Of a stretch of DNA of 64,000 bases, positions 28,565 to 38,491 are shown piece by piece; position 1 is the first letter of the stretch, and each line of letters opens with the position of its first letter. The position numbers and the translations under genes are program-made. This DNA is from Leptospira meyeri. GTDB taxonomy: Bacteria; Spirochaetota; Leptospiria; Leptospirales; Leptospiraceae. Below the pieces are notes generated by a model. The model saw only the letters and a program-made list of their open reading frames with translations. It was not told the origin of the DNA and searched no databases. The stretch lies in contig NZ_SORO01000001.1 of NCBI RefSeq assembly GCF_004368965.1, positions 1,582,001-1,646,000 on the forward strand, written 5' to 3'.

Positions 28565-28735
28565 AGAAACTCGAACACCACTAAAGTATTATGATCAGGG
28601 TCCATTGGTATGAGGAATAGAATTAAGTATTTTGGACCGATCTCCCAGTGTCGCCTACAATTTGGCTCATTTTGGCCGGAAATGAACAGGATCTAGGGAT
28701 TTCGTCCAAAAGATTTTACAGTCATTATGTCGCTC

Positions 28736-31357
28736 TTATTGGACCGTAGCCTGGATCCAAACTCCCTCGTCTCGGTATTTAGAAGGATCTGCAAGGCCAA
28801 AGACCGAACCAGAATCCATAACAGGAAGGGTTGGCAGATATCCAATTTTTTTTGTCCCCGAACGAAACCAAAAATGCAACCATTGGTAGTGCCAAGAGTA
28901 ATCCGACCAAGACTTCCCGATGACACGATCTGTATATACAACCATCCGAGGAACCGTACGATAGTCGATTCTGCGGAATAGTTTTAAAAAAGGAATCTCT
29001 TCTAGATTCCCTGAGTCCAATTTACAAGACCAAGAAAGGTTTGTGACTTGATTCATAGAACTAGCGTTTGCTGGGAAATCCCAAAGGTGTAGTCTTTCTT
29101 TTTCTTTTAAAATCCTAGAACCTTCGAAATAGGCTGTATCCACAAGATTCATCCCTTTTCCTTCCAGAGAACGCATGTTTTGTGGACATTTCCACGAAAA
29201 TACACCAAGTGGTTTGTGAGGGTCAGAACTTGGTAGGAGCGAAAAGAAAAATACAATTTGAGTTTCACGTATTTCTTTTTTGAGAGATCGCATTAAACTT
29301 GCGCCTGATTCATTTAAATAAATTTGTAATGAATCGTTATCTTTGTTTGCATTCACAAGATCTCTCACGGATTCAATGATTTCTGAATTGTCTGGCCTTT
29401 GGGAATGAATGACCTTCCAACTCAGTTGGTTTCTTTTGGATTCCTTGGGATTGAAAGTAAAAAGATAAATCTCTTCTTTGTATGGTAATAAAAGAACCGA
29501 TGGTAATTTGGCAGATTCTAAGTTCCGAACAGATTCTTCTTCGTTTTTTCTTTGGAATTGGCTTTCGGTTTCTCTGCTATCTGCATAAGTGGAATCAAAA
29601 AATTTAGATTCCCTGGCTGTCGAAAATCCAGAGAGGTATTGGAATTGTTTGTCAACAAACTGAATTTGGAACAAAGAATGAGGACTACCTTTTAAACTCC
29701 GCGTCCACTTGACGGAATTGTATTTGTAGAGAGAATCCAAAAGCCCCCATACGTCCCCATCATCTCGCAAATGGCTGAGAGCATATTCAAAAAATAAATC
29801 CGTTGAAAAAGCAAGTGGTCTATAGTTGCGAATATAATACAAATCTTCATAAAGATTGTTTTGTAGATAATCCGAAACCCCATCACGAATGTTTCCATTC
29901 ACTGGGCCTTTTTTTCCAGAAGCCGTATGTGCAAAAACAAAACCAAAATTACGAAGAAACTCTGCTGCATAAAAAGCATTTTCTTCATCCAAAATCCCCC
30001 TACTCTTTGTTAGTTCAATAGTAGATTTACGAAATTCCTTTCGATAAATTTGGTTATAACCTTGTAAAATGGTGGCGGCATATTCCAACCTCCTCCATTT
30101 TTTTTCCTGAGCCATATAGATGATTTCATCTGTCATTCGAGAGGATAACTCAGGATTTTGGTCCATTAACATTTGAGAAATTCTTAGTTTAGGCCAAATA
30201 TCTGCTTCGCTTAATTTTTCTGGATCTTTGATTTTTTGAAGTGCTTTCAGTGCCGCTTCTGATCCATTCACCTTGTATAAAGATACAGATATTAAATCTT
30301 TCACTCCAGTGATGGACATAGGTTCATTCAGAAAAGGATGGTGAATGTCAGTCGACCAATTATTCAAATCGAGTTTTAAATAATAATCTAAAGATTTTTT
30401 ATAATCTTTTTGAAAATATGCAAGAGCACCTAACTTAACATACACACGATTTAAAATGGATGTTTTTTTTCCTTTGGCTGATCTCAGAAAGTTTAATAGG
30501 GATTCTTCTGCTGCGGGATAGTCGCCCAAAAGGATTTGAAAAAATGCCATTCTTTCGTTTGAATTTTCACCAATAGATCCATCTGTGATTTTTTCTAAAT
30601 CCATCATCATTTTTTGAAAATGAATTCCTTCTCTAACAAAACCAAGAAAGGAAAGTTTGGCAGGAAGATCTTCGTCCACTCGATCCAATAAAGGAATCCA
30701 TTCCAAATTGGGATCTTCAAAAAAAGGAGAACTAACTCGCATGATGTTCACAAAATGTTTATGCATGTCCTTCTCTTTCCCGGAAGGAAGGTCAATGTAA
30801 TACTGCAAACGGAAAACGCGGCATAAAGAATAATACGGTTTGTTCTTTTGGCAATCCATTCGGATCATGGATTTTTTTTCATCTTCCCCTGTTTGAAAAA
30901 GATTGGTTCGCATATTTTTGGCTAGGTTACGAAAGTAAAGATTGGGTTCTTTTTGAATGTAAGTATCTAGGATTTTGATCGCCTGAACTTCCTCACCTTG
31001 CGATTGTTTCCAGAGAGATGTTAGTAAAAAATCGGCAAAAGAATATTCCCCTTTTTTGGTTCTTAAATCATAAAGAATGTTTGCGATCCCCACTTTATCT
31101 TTTTTGCGAAGGTAGTACTCCCCTAACATTAGATAGTAATCGATCTCCTGGATCTGGGACATCCCTTCTGGAGTTTTGAATCGAAATTCATCGCGACCAT
31201 TTAATATTTCTTTTCCCTGGATGAAAAGTTTTGCAGTTGTTCCCGCTACAACCCAACCATGATTTCTTAGGGATTGGCTCATCAAATTTCCAGAAAAAAA
31301 GAAGGAAATACCGTAGAGGAAAATAGAAAGTGACAGGCGATTCATCATCGTATCCAT
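28736..31357 (-). CDS. Large exported TPR-like protein with CHAT-like C-terminal domain
   Basis: An 873-residue protein with an N-terminal signal peptide (from the Met at 31345: SIFLYGISFFFSG). Residues about 60-600 are helical and TPR-like (YYLMLGEYYLRKKDK, LGALAYFQKDYKKSLDYYLKL). From about 615 to the end the strand/helix order follows a CHAT caspase-like domain: VLLLPYKEEIYLFTF, LHLWDFPAN, MVVYTDRVIG, FWFRSGTKKIGYLPTLPV. The usual catalytic His and Cys (ATHG, SACETG) are not present. It is divergent from the hybrid kinase gene with only 44 bp between starts. Confidence 0.7.
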   Translation of the reverse strand: MDTMMNRLSLSIFLYGISFFFSGNLMSQSLRNHGWVVAGTTAKLFIQGKEILNGRDEFRFKTPEGMSQIQEIDYYLMLGEYYLRKKDKVGIANILYDLRTKKGEYSFADFLLTSLWKQSQGEEVQAIKILDTYIQKEPNLYFRNLAKNMRTNLFQTGEDEKKSMIRMDCQKNKPYYSLCRVFRLQYYIDLPSGKEKDMHKHFVNIMRVSSPFFEDPNLEWIPLLDRVDEDLPAKLSFLGFVREGIHFQKMMMDLEKITDGSIGENSNERMAFFQILLGDYPAAEESLLNFLRSAKGKKTSILNRVYVKLGALAYFQKDYKKSLDYYLKLDLNNWSTDIHHPFLNEPMSITGVKDLISVSLYKVNGSEAALKALQKIKDPEKLSEADIWPKLRISQMLMDQNPELSSRMTDEIIYMAQEKKWRRLEYAATILQGYNQIYRKEFRKSTIELTKSRGILDEENAFYAAEFLRNFGFVFAHTASGKKGPVNGNIRDGVSDYLQNNLYEDLYYIRNYRPLAFSTDLFFEYALSHLRDDGDVWGLLDSLYKYNSVKWTRSLKGSPHSLFQIQFVDKQFQYLSGFSTARESKFFDSTYADSRETESQFQRKNEEESVRNLESAKLPSVLLLPYKEEIYLFTFNPKESKRNQLSWKVIHSQRPDNSEIIESVRDLVNANKDNDSLQIYLNESGASLMRSLKKEIRETQIVFFFSLLPSSDPHKPLGVFSWKCPQNMRSLEGKGMNLVDTAYFEGSRILKEKERLHLWDFPANASSMNQVTNLSWSCKLDSGNLEEIPFLKLFRRIDYRTVPRMVVYTDRVIGKSWSDYSWHYQWLHFWFRSGTKKIGYLPTLPVMDSGSVFGLADPSKYRDEGVWIQATVQ

Positions 31358-31401
31358 TATTCTTTAGGACCAATCGTTTTGGTCAAGTGACATAACAATT
31401 C

Positions 31402-34400
31402 ATGGCAGAAAGTTTCAACTACCAATCCATTGTGGAGAGTTTTGACGAATTCCTAATCTACCTAGATCCCTTTTTAGAAATTCAATTTTCACGCACCTCT
31501 CCTAATCTCTATCTGCCACCAGATTCCATTTCCGCAGGGAAACATATCAATGACCTTCATATCACTCCAAGAGATGCACTGATCCTTGCCAACCTTTGCC
31601 AAGAAACCTTAGCAAGACGAACTCCTTTCCAATTCACAACAACACTTCTAGGAAATCCTTTTCGTATCTCAGGACGATATTTGGAATCCAAAAATATACC
31701 TGGGGTGATTTTACGTGGAGAACCAAATTTCAGCATTGAAAATGTGATTTTAGATAGTGGTCCCTATGTCATTTTTCGGTTTAAATTTGATACAGAATTT
31801 TTAACAACCTATGTGTCACCGAATGTCTCGCTGAACCTTGGTTATCAGACCGGTGACTTTAAAAAAGGGATGTTAAAACCTGACGACCTCATCCATCCCG
31901 AAGATCGAGACAAAGCAATTCAGGAAGAAAAAGACTCCATAAAAAACAAATCGCGGACGTATCAAAGAGAGTTTCGATTCCAAAAACAAGACGGTACATA
32001 CATTTACGTTTCAGTTTATAGCGTTGTTAGTTATTTTAATTCCATACCTACTGAAAAAATTTCTTATCTCATAGACATCACAGAAAGAAAAGACAAAGAA
32101 CTAGAAATTCTCAAACAACGAGATGAACTGGCACGGATCAAACTTTTGTTTGAAGAAACCAATGCTGCTGCAAATGTAGGATCCTGGGACGTTGATTTAA
32201 CAACTAATACACTTTTTTGGGCAAAAGAAACAAAACGAATCCATGAAGTTCCTGATGACTATATTCCTCAATTAAAAACCGCTTTTGAATTTTACCCACT
32301 AGAATCCCAAAAACAAATGTTACGAGATGCTTTTGACAAAGCAGTGACTAAAGGGACATCATATGATTTGGTTTTACAAATCAAAACCAAATCAGGAAAA
32401 CTCAAATGGGCCAGGGCCATTGGACATTCCGTATTTAAAGATGGGAAATGTATTCGAGTTTTCGGTAGTTTTCAGGACATTACAAGAAGTGTAAATTTAG
32501 ACAAACAAAAAGAAGATGCTCTTTCTAAATTAGAAACCATTTTAGATGCAACCACTCATGTGACTATCATCGGTGCAGATACTACAGGTATCATTACTCA
32601 CTTCAACAAAGGTGCTGAATACCATTTGCAATACGATGCAGAAGAGGTAGTTGGCAAAACTTCACCAGCTATTTTTCATAGACAGGAAGAAATAGAAGCA
32701 CGCTCAGCCATTTTATCAAGTGAATTCGGAATTCCCATTGTTGGATTTGATACCTTTATCCACAAGGCAAAGTTAGGTGAGTATGATTCCCATGAGTGGA
32801 CTTATGTTCGCAAAGACAAAACAGAATTTCCCGTACAGCTCGTAGTTACTGCTACAAAAAACAAAAAAGGTGAAATCACAGGATATCTCGGCATAGGAAT
32901 TGATATTTCCGCACACAAGGCCACCGAAGAAGCCTTACGTGCCAGCGAAAGTCGTTGGCAATTTGCCCTTGAAGGTTCAGGAGATGGAATTTGGGATTGG
33001 AATTCTCAAACGAACAAAGTATTCTTCTCCAACCAGTGGAAAAATATGTTGGGGTATTCGGAAGATGAAATTGGAACTGATATTTCGGAGTGGGAATCAA
33101 GAGTCCATCCGGAAGATAAACCCAATTATTTTTCCGACCTAGACAAACATTTTGAAGGGAAAACTGCTGTTTACGTCAACGAACATCGGATGTTGTGCAA
33201 AAATGGATCCTACAAATGGATTTTAGATCGTGGGAAAGTAATTGAATGGACGGAAGATGGGAAACCACTCCGAATGATTGGAACCCATACCGATATCACC
33301 GAACGTAAGTTACTCGAAAATGCACTTATTGTCGCAAGAGAAAATGCAGAAAAAGCATCTCAAGCAAAATCAGACTTTCTTGCCAATATGAGTCATGAAA
33401 TCCGAACTCCTCTCAATGGAGTGATTGGTTTCTCAGACTTACTCATGCGGACAGAACTCAATCAAGTACAGAAAAAATATATGGAAACAGTATATCTTTC
33501 TGCAAATTCATTGCTCGATCTCATCAACGATATTTTAGATTTTTCTAAAATTGAATCGGGAAAAATGGAACTATATAAGGAGAGAATCAATATTTATGAA
33601 TTACTCCACCAGATTGCGGAGATCGTCAAACACAAAGCATACGAAAAAGGATTAGAACTAATCCTAAACATATCGCCGAAAGTTCCAAGGAATATCTTTG
33701 TCGATTCTCTCAGACTCAGACAAATCCTTTTGAACTTAATTGGAAACGCACTTAAGTTTACTTTAAAAGGCGAAATCCAAATCAAAATTTCTGCAGAACC
33801 CAAAGACAACAATGAATATGAATTTCTCTTTGAAGTGATTGATACTGGAATTGGAATTAGTCCCGAAAACCAAGATAAAATCTTTGAAGTGTTTTCTCAA
33901 GCAGATACATCCACAACAAGACAATTCGGTGGAACAGGCCTTGGGCTTTCTATCTCCAGTAAATTATTAAATCTCTTCGACTCTAAGATGCAATTAGAAT
34001 CAGAAAGAGACAAAGGATCTCGTTTTTATTTTAAACTTACAACTCTTGCTGATAATGAAAGAAATACAGAACCAGAATTAGGGCAAATCAAATCCGTTAT
34101 GGTCTTAGATGATAATGAAACGAATTTGTATGTAATTCATGAAATGTTAAATTACAAAGGGATTCGTGTAGATGGATTTCGGTCACCAAAGGAAGCACTG
34201 GAAGTCATTCGTTCCGGCACTTTTTATGATGTCATCATTTCCGATTTTAATATGCCAGAAATGAATGGTTTAGATTTTATTGAGAATCTTTTAAAAACCA
34301 TCGAATCAAATAAGCTAAAAAAACCTTATTTGTCTCTTCACACATCTTCCAATGATGAAAATATTTACAAAAGATGTAAAGATCTTGGAGTACAATCAAT

Positions 34401-34896
34401 TCTATTAAAACCCATCCAAACAAATATTTTATATGAAAGTTTAGAAAAATTGGTTTCTGGAAAAAACCCAGAAGTAGTCACACCTAATTATGAGCCGGTC
34501 CATCCCATCCATACAAACGAAAAGATGAAGGTTATGATTGTGGAAGACAATCCTGTGAATATGATGTTAACCAAGGCGATTGTCCAAAAATCATTGCCAG
34601 GTACCATCATCATCGAAGCAGAAAACGGAGCACTTGCCGTGGAGAATTTTATACAAACTGAACCACAACTCATTTTTATGGATGTACAAATGCCAGAGAT
34701 GAATGGATACGATGCCACAAAAGCCATTCGTAAATTGGAAAATGGGAAGTCTGTTCCCATCATTGCTCTCACCGCCGGTACTCTGTCAGGTGAAGAAGAA
34801 CGTTGCCTAGAGTGTGGAATGAACGATTATATTTCCAAACCCGTTGTATTAAAAACCATCGCTGAAAAGATGAAACATTGGCTTCAAATCGGATAA
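31402..34896 (+). CDS. Multi-PAS hybrid sensor histidine kinase with two receiver domains
   Basis: A 1164-residue soluble kinase. About five PAS/PAC modules occupy residues 1-640. HisKA follows with phospho-accepting H665 (NMSHEIRTPLNG), then HATPase_c with N-box NLIGNALKFT, DTGIGIS and FGGTGLGLS. Receiver 1 has D948 (IISDFNMPEMNG) and receiver 2 has D1094 (FMDVQMPEMNG, ending with the Lys of YISKP). No membrane helix or HPt domain is visible, so onward transfer needs a separate HPt protein. The ligand is unknown. It is divergent from the CHAT-like gene. Confidence 0.92.
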   Translation: MAESFNYQSIVESFDEFLIYLDPFLEIQFSRTSPNLYLPPDSISAGKHINDLHITPRDALILANLCQETLARRTPFQFTTTLLGNPFRISGRYLESKNIPGVILRGEPNFSIENVILDSGPYVIFRFKFDTEFLTTYVSPNVSLNLGYQTGDFKKGMLKPDDLIHPEDRDKAIQEEKDSIKNKSRTYQREFRFQKQDGTYIYVSVYSVVSYFNSIPTEKISYLIDITERKDKELEILKQRDELARIKLLFEETNAAANVGSWDVDLTTNTLFWAKETKRIHEVPDDYIPQLKTAFEFYPLESQKQMLRDAFDKAVTKGTSYDLVLQIKTKSGKLKWARAIGHSVFKDGKCIRVFGSFQDITRSVNLDKQKEDALSKLETILDATTHVTIIGADTTGIITHFNKGAEYHLQYDAEEVVGKTSPAIFHRQEEIEARSAILSSEFGIPIVGFDTFIHKAKLGEYDSHEWTYVRKDKTEFPVQLVVTATKNKKGEITGYLGIGIDISAHKATEEALRASESRWQFALEGSGDGIWDWNSQTNKVFFSNQWKNMLGYSEDEIGTDISEWESRVHPEDKPNYFSDLDKHFEGKTAVYVNEHRMLCKNGSYKWILDRGKVIEWTEDGKPLRMIGTHTDITERKLLENALIVARENAEKASQAKSDFLANMSHEIRTPLNGVIGFSDLLMRTELNQVQKKYMETVYLSANSLLDLINDILDFSKIESGKMELYKERINIYELLHQIAEIVKHKAYEKGLELILNISPKVPRNIFVDSLRLRQILLNLIGNALKFTLKGEIQIKISAEPKDNNEYEFLFEVIDTGIGISPENQDKIFEVFSQADTSTTRQFGGTGLGLSISSKLLNLFDSKMQLESERDKGSRFYFKLTTLADNERNTEPELGQIKSVMVLDDNETNLYVIHEMLNYKGIRVDGFRSPKEALEVIRSGTFYDVIISDFNMPEMNGLDFIENLLKTIESNKLKKPYLSLHTSSNDENIYKRCKDLGVQSILLKPIQTNILYESLEKLVSGKNPEVVTPNYEPVHPIHTNEKMKVMIVEDNPVNMMLTKAIVQKSLPGTIIIEAENGALAVENFIQTEPQLIFMDVQMPEMNGYDATKAIRKLENGKSVPIIALTAGTLSGEEERCLECGMNDYISKPVVLKTIAEKMKHWLQIG

Positions 34897-35034
34897 TCCG
34901 CTAGCGAGATGGACGATTTGTACAATATATCACACAAAACTTAATCCTATTTTCATACACGCCACTGATTCTCGTATTCGGACTGTAGCGATGATTCAAC
35001 CATTAAAGATCCATTTCCGAAAAAGAGGTCATTT

Positions 35035-35970
35035 ATGGCAGAACAAACCCAACACGCTTTGGGAGATTTAGCCGCACGCCAACTGGCAAATACGGTCAAA
35101 ACAAATGCACAATACGGTGCAATCACTCCACGTTTTTTAGTTAGGTTACTTGATTGGAAACCTTTAGAAGCAGGGGTTCTCCGAGTCAACCGCGTTAAAT
35201 CCAATACGCAAGTGGATGTACTTTGCGGACAAAAAGGAGAACAAGAACTTCCAGAAACTTTTGTTAACTACGAAGAAAAACCTCGTGAATACACTCTTAG
35301 TTTAATTTCCACAATCCTTGATGTACAAACCAGAGTTTCTGATTTATACAGTTCCCCACATGAACAAATCAATGAACAACTAAGACTAGCCATTGAAAGT
35401 GTAAAAGAAAAACAAGAATTGGAACTCATCAATAATGAGGATTATGGATTGTTAAAAAATGTTCCACCTCACCAAAGAATTAGCACTCGCAAAGGACCTC
35501 CTACCCCTGATGATTTGGATGATTTAATCACAAAAGTTTGGAAAGAACCGTCATTCTTTTTAGCACACCCACTTGCAATTGCTGCTTTCGGTCGTGAATG
35601 TACAAGAAGAGGTGTTCCACCGGCCACAGTGACTCTGTTTGGTGCACAATTTCTAACTTGGAGAGGACTACCACTCATTCCTACCGACAAACTTCTTGTG
35701 AATGGTGAAACAAATCCAAAGTCAGCTGTAGGAACTTCTAGTATTTTACTCTTAAGAGTTGGTGAAAAAAAACAAGGGGTTGTGGGTTTATATCAATCCA
35801 ACCTACCAGGGGAACAAACTCCGGGACTGTCTGTTCGTTTTATGGGAATTAACCGATCAGCAATTGGATCCTATTTGATTTCTCTCTACTGCTCAGCAGC
35901 CATACTCACTGACGATGCGATTGCTGCACTCGACAATGTAGATGTAGGAAATTATTATGAATACAAATGA
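35035..35970 (+). CDS. srpI: Family 2A encapsulin nanocompartment shell protein
   Basis: A 311-residue protein matching the SrpI/MMPI-type (family 2A) encapsulin shell with an HK97 fold. The N-terminal arm has the family pattern LGDLAARQLANTVKT, then ITPRFLVRLLDWKPLEAGVLRVNR. Length is typical. The gene overlaps the cysteine desulfurase gene by 14 bp, the usual partner and cargo of this family. The ribosome binding site is AAGAGGT. The shell self-assembles in the cytoplasm. Often misannotated as a membrane or cyclic-nucleotide protein. Confidence 0.92.
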   Translation: MAEQTQHALGDLAARQLANTVKTNAQYGAITPRFLVRLLDWKPLEAGVLRVNRVKSNTQVDVLCGQKGEQELPETFVNYEEKPREYTLSLISTILDVQTRVSDLYSSPHEQINEQLRLAIESVKEKQELELINNEDYGLLKNVPPHQRISTRKGPPTPDDLDDLITKVWKEPSFFLAHPLAIAAFGRECTRRGVPPATVTLFGAQFLTWRGLPLIPTDKLLVNGETNPKSAVGTSSILLLRVGEKKQGVVGLYQSNLPGEQTPGLSVRFMGINRSAIGSYLISLYCSAAILTDDAIAALDNVDVGNYYEYK

Positions 35971-37480
35971 TCCGAGTTTTTTAAAACTAAAACCGGACTC
36001 GTTCATCAATGGTTCCCCGTCGTTGTTTCCTGATGAAAAAACATTAGAAAAAATGGCGAAGGAAATGTTTGGAGTTTTGCAATCGTTTGGTGGAATTAAC
36101 GTTCCCACAGTGGGTTTTCCATCCAATGACTTAACTTCGCAAAATTTACCAAAAGAGTCCTTACCTTACTTAGAAGACTTAAAATTAACAGATACAGGTT
36201 TTTCCTATTCTGATTTTCAGTCTTTCCCAAGTATCGGCTTATCTCAGTCAGGTGGTGGGAACCTCGCATCGGCAAGGAGAGATTTTCCGATCCTAACGGA
36301 AACAGTCAATGGGAAACCCTTGGTTTGGCTCGACAATGCGGCTACCACACAAAAACCAACTTCGGTGATCGAAAGATTATCTCATTTTTATTTACATGAG
36401 AATTCCAATATCCATCGTGCAGCCCATACTCTTGCGGCAAGGTCCACCGATGCTTATGAAAAAGCTAGGTCACTTGTCCAAGGGTTTATTGGAGCTGGGA
36501 GCGTAGAAGAAATTGTTTTTGTCAGAGGGACCACAGAAGGAATCAATCTCCTTTCAAATATTTTATCTGACAAACACATCCAATCGGGTGATGAAATTCT
36601 CATCACACATTTGGAACACCACGCAAACATTGTTCCTTGGCAAATGGTTTGTGCCAAAAAAGGCGCAAAGTTACGAGTCGCTCCTGTCGATGATTCAGGA
36701 CAAATCATTCTAGGCGAATACGAACGTTTGTTAAATTCCAAAACAAAGATTGTGTCCATCACACACGTTTCGAATGCTTTAGGAACAGTGGTTCCCGTAG
36801 AGGAGATGACAAAGTCTGCGCATAAAGTAGGAGCCCTTGTGATTGTGGATGGAGCTCAGTCTGTGTCCCATATGCCTCTGAATGTTCAGGAGATAGATTG
36901 CGACTTCTTTGTGTTTAGTGGCCACAAACTTTTTGCTCCGACGGGCATTGGTGTGGTTTACGGAAAAAAATCCATTCTCGACAGTTTGCCTCCTTGGCAA
37001 GGTGGAGGGAATATGATCAAAGATGTCAACTTTGATCACACTACCTTCCAAAAAGCACCGTTTCGTTTTGAAGCAGGAACCGGTAACATTGCTGATGCGG
37101 TAGGACTCGGAGCTGCCATCGAATATCTGAACAAGTTTGGAATGAATCAAATTGCAACCTTCGAACATGATTTATTGGAATATGGCACCAAAGAATTGTT
37201 AAAGGTTCCAGGACTCCATTTGATTGGAACAGCGAAAGATAAAGCTGGTGTGTTGTCCTTTGTCATTGATGGATTCAAAACAGAAGAGATTGGAAAAAAA
37301 TTAGCCGAAGAAGGAATTGCTGTGCGTGCCGGCCACCACTGTGCCCAACCAATCTTAAGAAGATTTGGATTGGAATCAACAGTGAGACCTTCTCTTGCTT
37401 TTTACAATTCTTGTGAAGACATTGATGCACTCATCCGGGTGTTGTACGGGTTAGGAAGTCGCAATCGTTTCGGTCTTTAG
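35957..37480 (+). CDS. SufS-type cysteine desulfurase with N-terminal cargo-loading extension
   Basis: A 507-residue protein. Residues about 107-500 are a class V, SufS-type PLP cysteine desulfurase: Schiff-base K324 (FFVFSGHKLFAPTG) and catalytic Cys C462 (VRAGHHCAQP). The first ~105 residues are rich in Ser, Pro, Gly and Phe, appear disordered, and are absent from ordinary SufS. In family 2A encapsulin systems such an extension targets the desulfurase into the shell; here it is shorter than the roughly 225 residues described for the Synechococcus protein. Translation is coupled to the shell gene. Confidence 0.92.
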   Translation: MNTNDPSFLKLKPDSFINGSPSLFPDEKTLEKMAKEMFGVLQSFGGINVPTVGFPSNDLTSQNLPKESLPYLEDLKLTDTGFSYSDFQSFPSIGLSQSGGGNLASARRDFPILTETVNGKPLVWLDNAATTQKPTSVIERLSHFYLHENSNIHRAAHTLAARSTDAYEKARSLVQGFIGAGSVEEIVFVRGTTEGINLLSNILSDKHIQSGDEILITHLEHHANIVPWQMVCAKKGAKLRVAPVDDSGQIILGEYERLLNSKTKIVSITHVSNALGTVVPVEEMTKSAHKVGALVIVDGAQSVSHMPLNVQEIDCDFFVFSGHKLFAPTGIGVVYGKKSILDSLPPWQGGGNMIKDVNFDHTTFQKAPFRFEAGTGNIADAVGLGAAIEYLNKFGMNQIATFEHDLLEYGTKELLKVPGLHLIGTAKDKAGVLSFVIDGFKTEEIGKKLAEEGIAVRAGHHCAQPILRRFGLESTVRPSLAFYNSCEDIDALIRVLYGLGSRNRFGL

Positions 37481-37481
37481 T

Positions 37482-38414
37482 TCAAATGGTGAAATCCAAA
37501 CCTTGGATTTCATTTGCACTTCGGACTCGCACTTCTGATTTCTGATACACAACGGAATAAGGAGGAATGCTTTGGGTAATCCAAGCATTCCCTCCGATGA
37601 TGGATTGTTTCCCAATCACCGTTTCCCCACCGAGGATGGTGGCACCTGCATAAATCACAACACCCTCTTCAATCGTAGGATGACGTTTTTGTTTCGCCAA
37701 AGACTTGTTCACTGATAATGCACCCAGTGTGACACCTTGGTAAATTTTTACATTGTCGGCAATATGCGTGGTTTCTCCGATCACAATTCCTGTTCCATGA
37801 TCCATAAAAAAAGCTCTTCCAATTTCCGCACCGGGATGGATGTCAATTCCTGTCGCTTCATGTGCCACACGGGATAACAATTTTGGGAAGATAGGCAAAG
37901 ATGACTTAAAAAAATAATTAGCAACTCGGTGAACAGCACCAGCGTAAAACCCTGAATAGGCGAGGATCACCTCATGAATACTTTCTGCAGCAGGATCTCC
38001 CAAAAAAGCAGCTTCAGCGTCTTCCCACATCCATTGGTAGAGGCCAGGAAGTTTGGCGATGAAGTTATGCAAAATATCATCCAAAGGAACTATCCTTCCG
38101 AACTCCCTCTCCGCATACGCAGAGTAAGGTTCTAGTAAATTTTTCCAACGAATGCGAAAGAGTTCCAACTGGTCAATGATTTGGTCTTTAGAAATAAAGT
38201 TACGTTCTGAATGGTATCCAGAAAATAAAATAGAAAACAATTCTTCCAAAAAACGACTGGCCACTTGTTTGCCACCAACCACTGTTTCTGGGATGGATTG
38301 CCGACTGAGAATCGAATTATAAAATTCATCTTGTCCATTCGATAACATATTACCCAATAAGTTCTCAATTGGAAATAGGGAGAATGCGAAAAAACAGAAG
38401 GTCTTAAAATCCAA
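37482..38414 (-). CDS. srpH: Serine O-acetyltransferase, SrpH/CysE-type
   Basis: A 310-residue left-handed beta-helix acetyltransferase. The C-terminal half carries hexapeptide repeats and the SAT signature DIHPGAEIGRAFFMDHGTGI, then GETTHIADNVKIYQGVTLGA. It makes O-acetylserine, the carbon acceptor for cysteine synthesis. A homologue (srpH) sits beside srpI in Synechococcus. Here it is tail to tail with the desulfurase, one base apart, and on the opposite strand. The ATG at 38348 is an alternative start that would remove a hydrophobic 22-residue leader. Confidence 0.88.
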   Translation of the reverse strand: MDFKTFCFFAFSLFPIENLLGNMLSNGQDEFYNSILSRQSIPETVVGGKQVASRFLEELFSILFSGYHSERNFISKDQIIDQLELFRIRWKNLLEPYSAYAEREFGRIVPLDDILHNFIAKLPGLYQWMWEDAEAAFLGDPAAESIHEVILAYSGFYAGAVHRVANYFFKSSLPIFPKLLSRVAHEATGIDIHPGAEIGRAFFMDHGTGIVIGETTHIADNVKIYQGVTLGALSVNKSLAKQKRHPTIEEGVVIYAGATILGGETVIGKQSIIGGNAWITQSIPPYSVVYQKSEVRVRSANEIQGLDFTI

Positions 38415-38491
38415 GACAAAGTCGATAAATCAGATGTACATTCATGACAAAATATTGAATGAGATTGTCCGAATGACCCCATTTCCATCTC

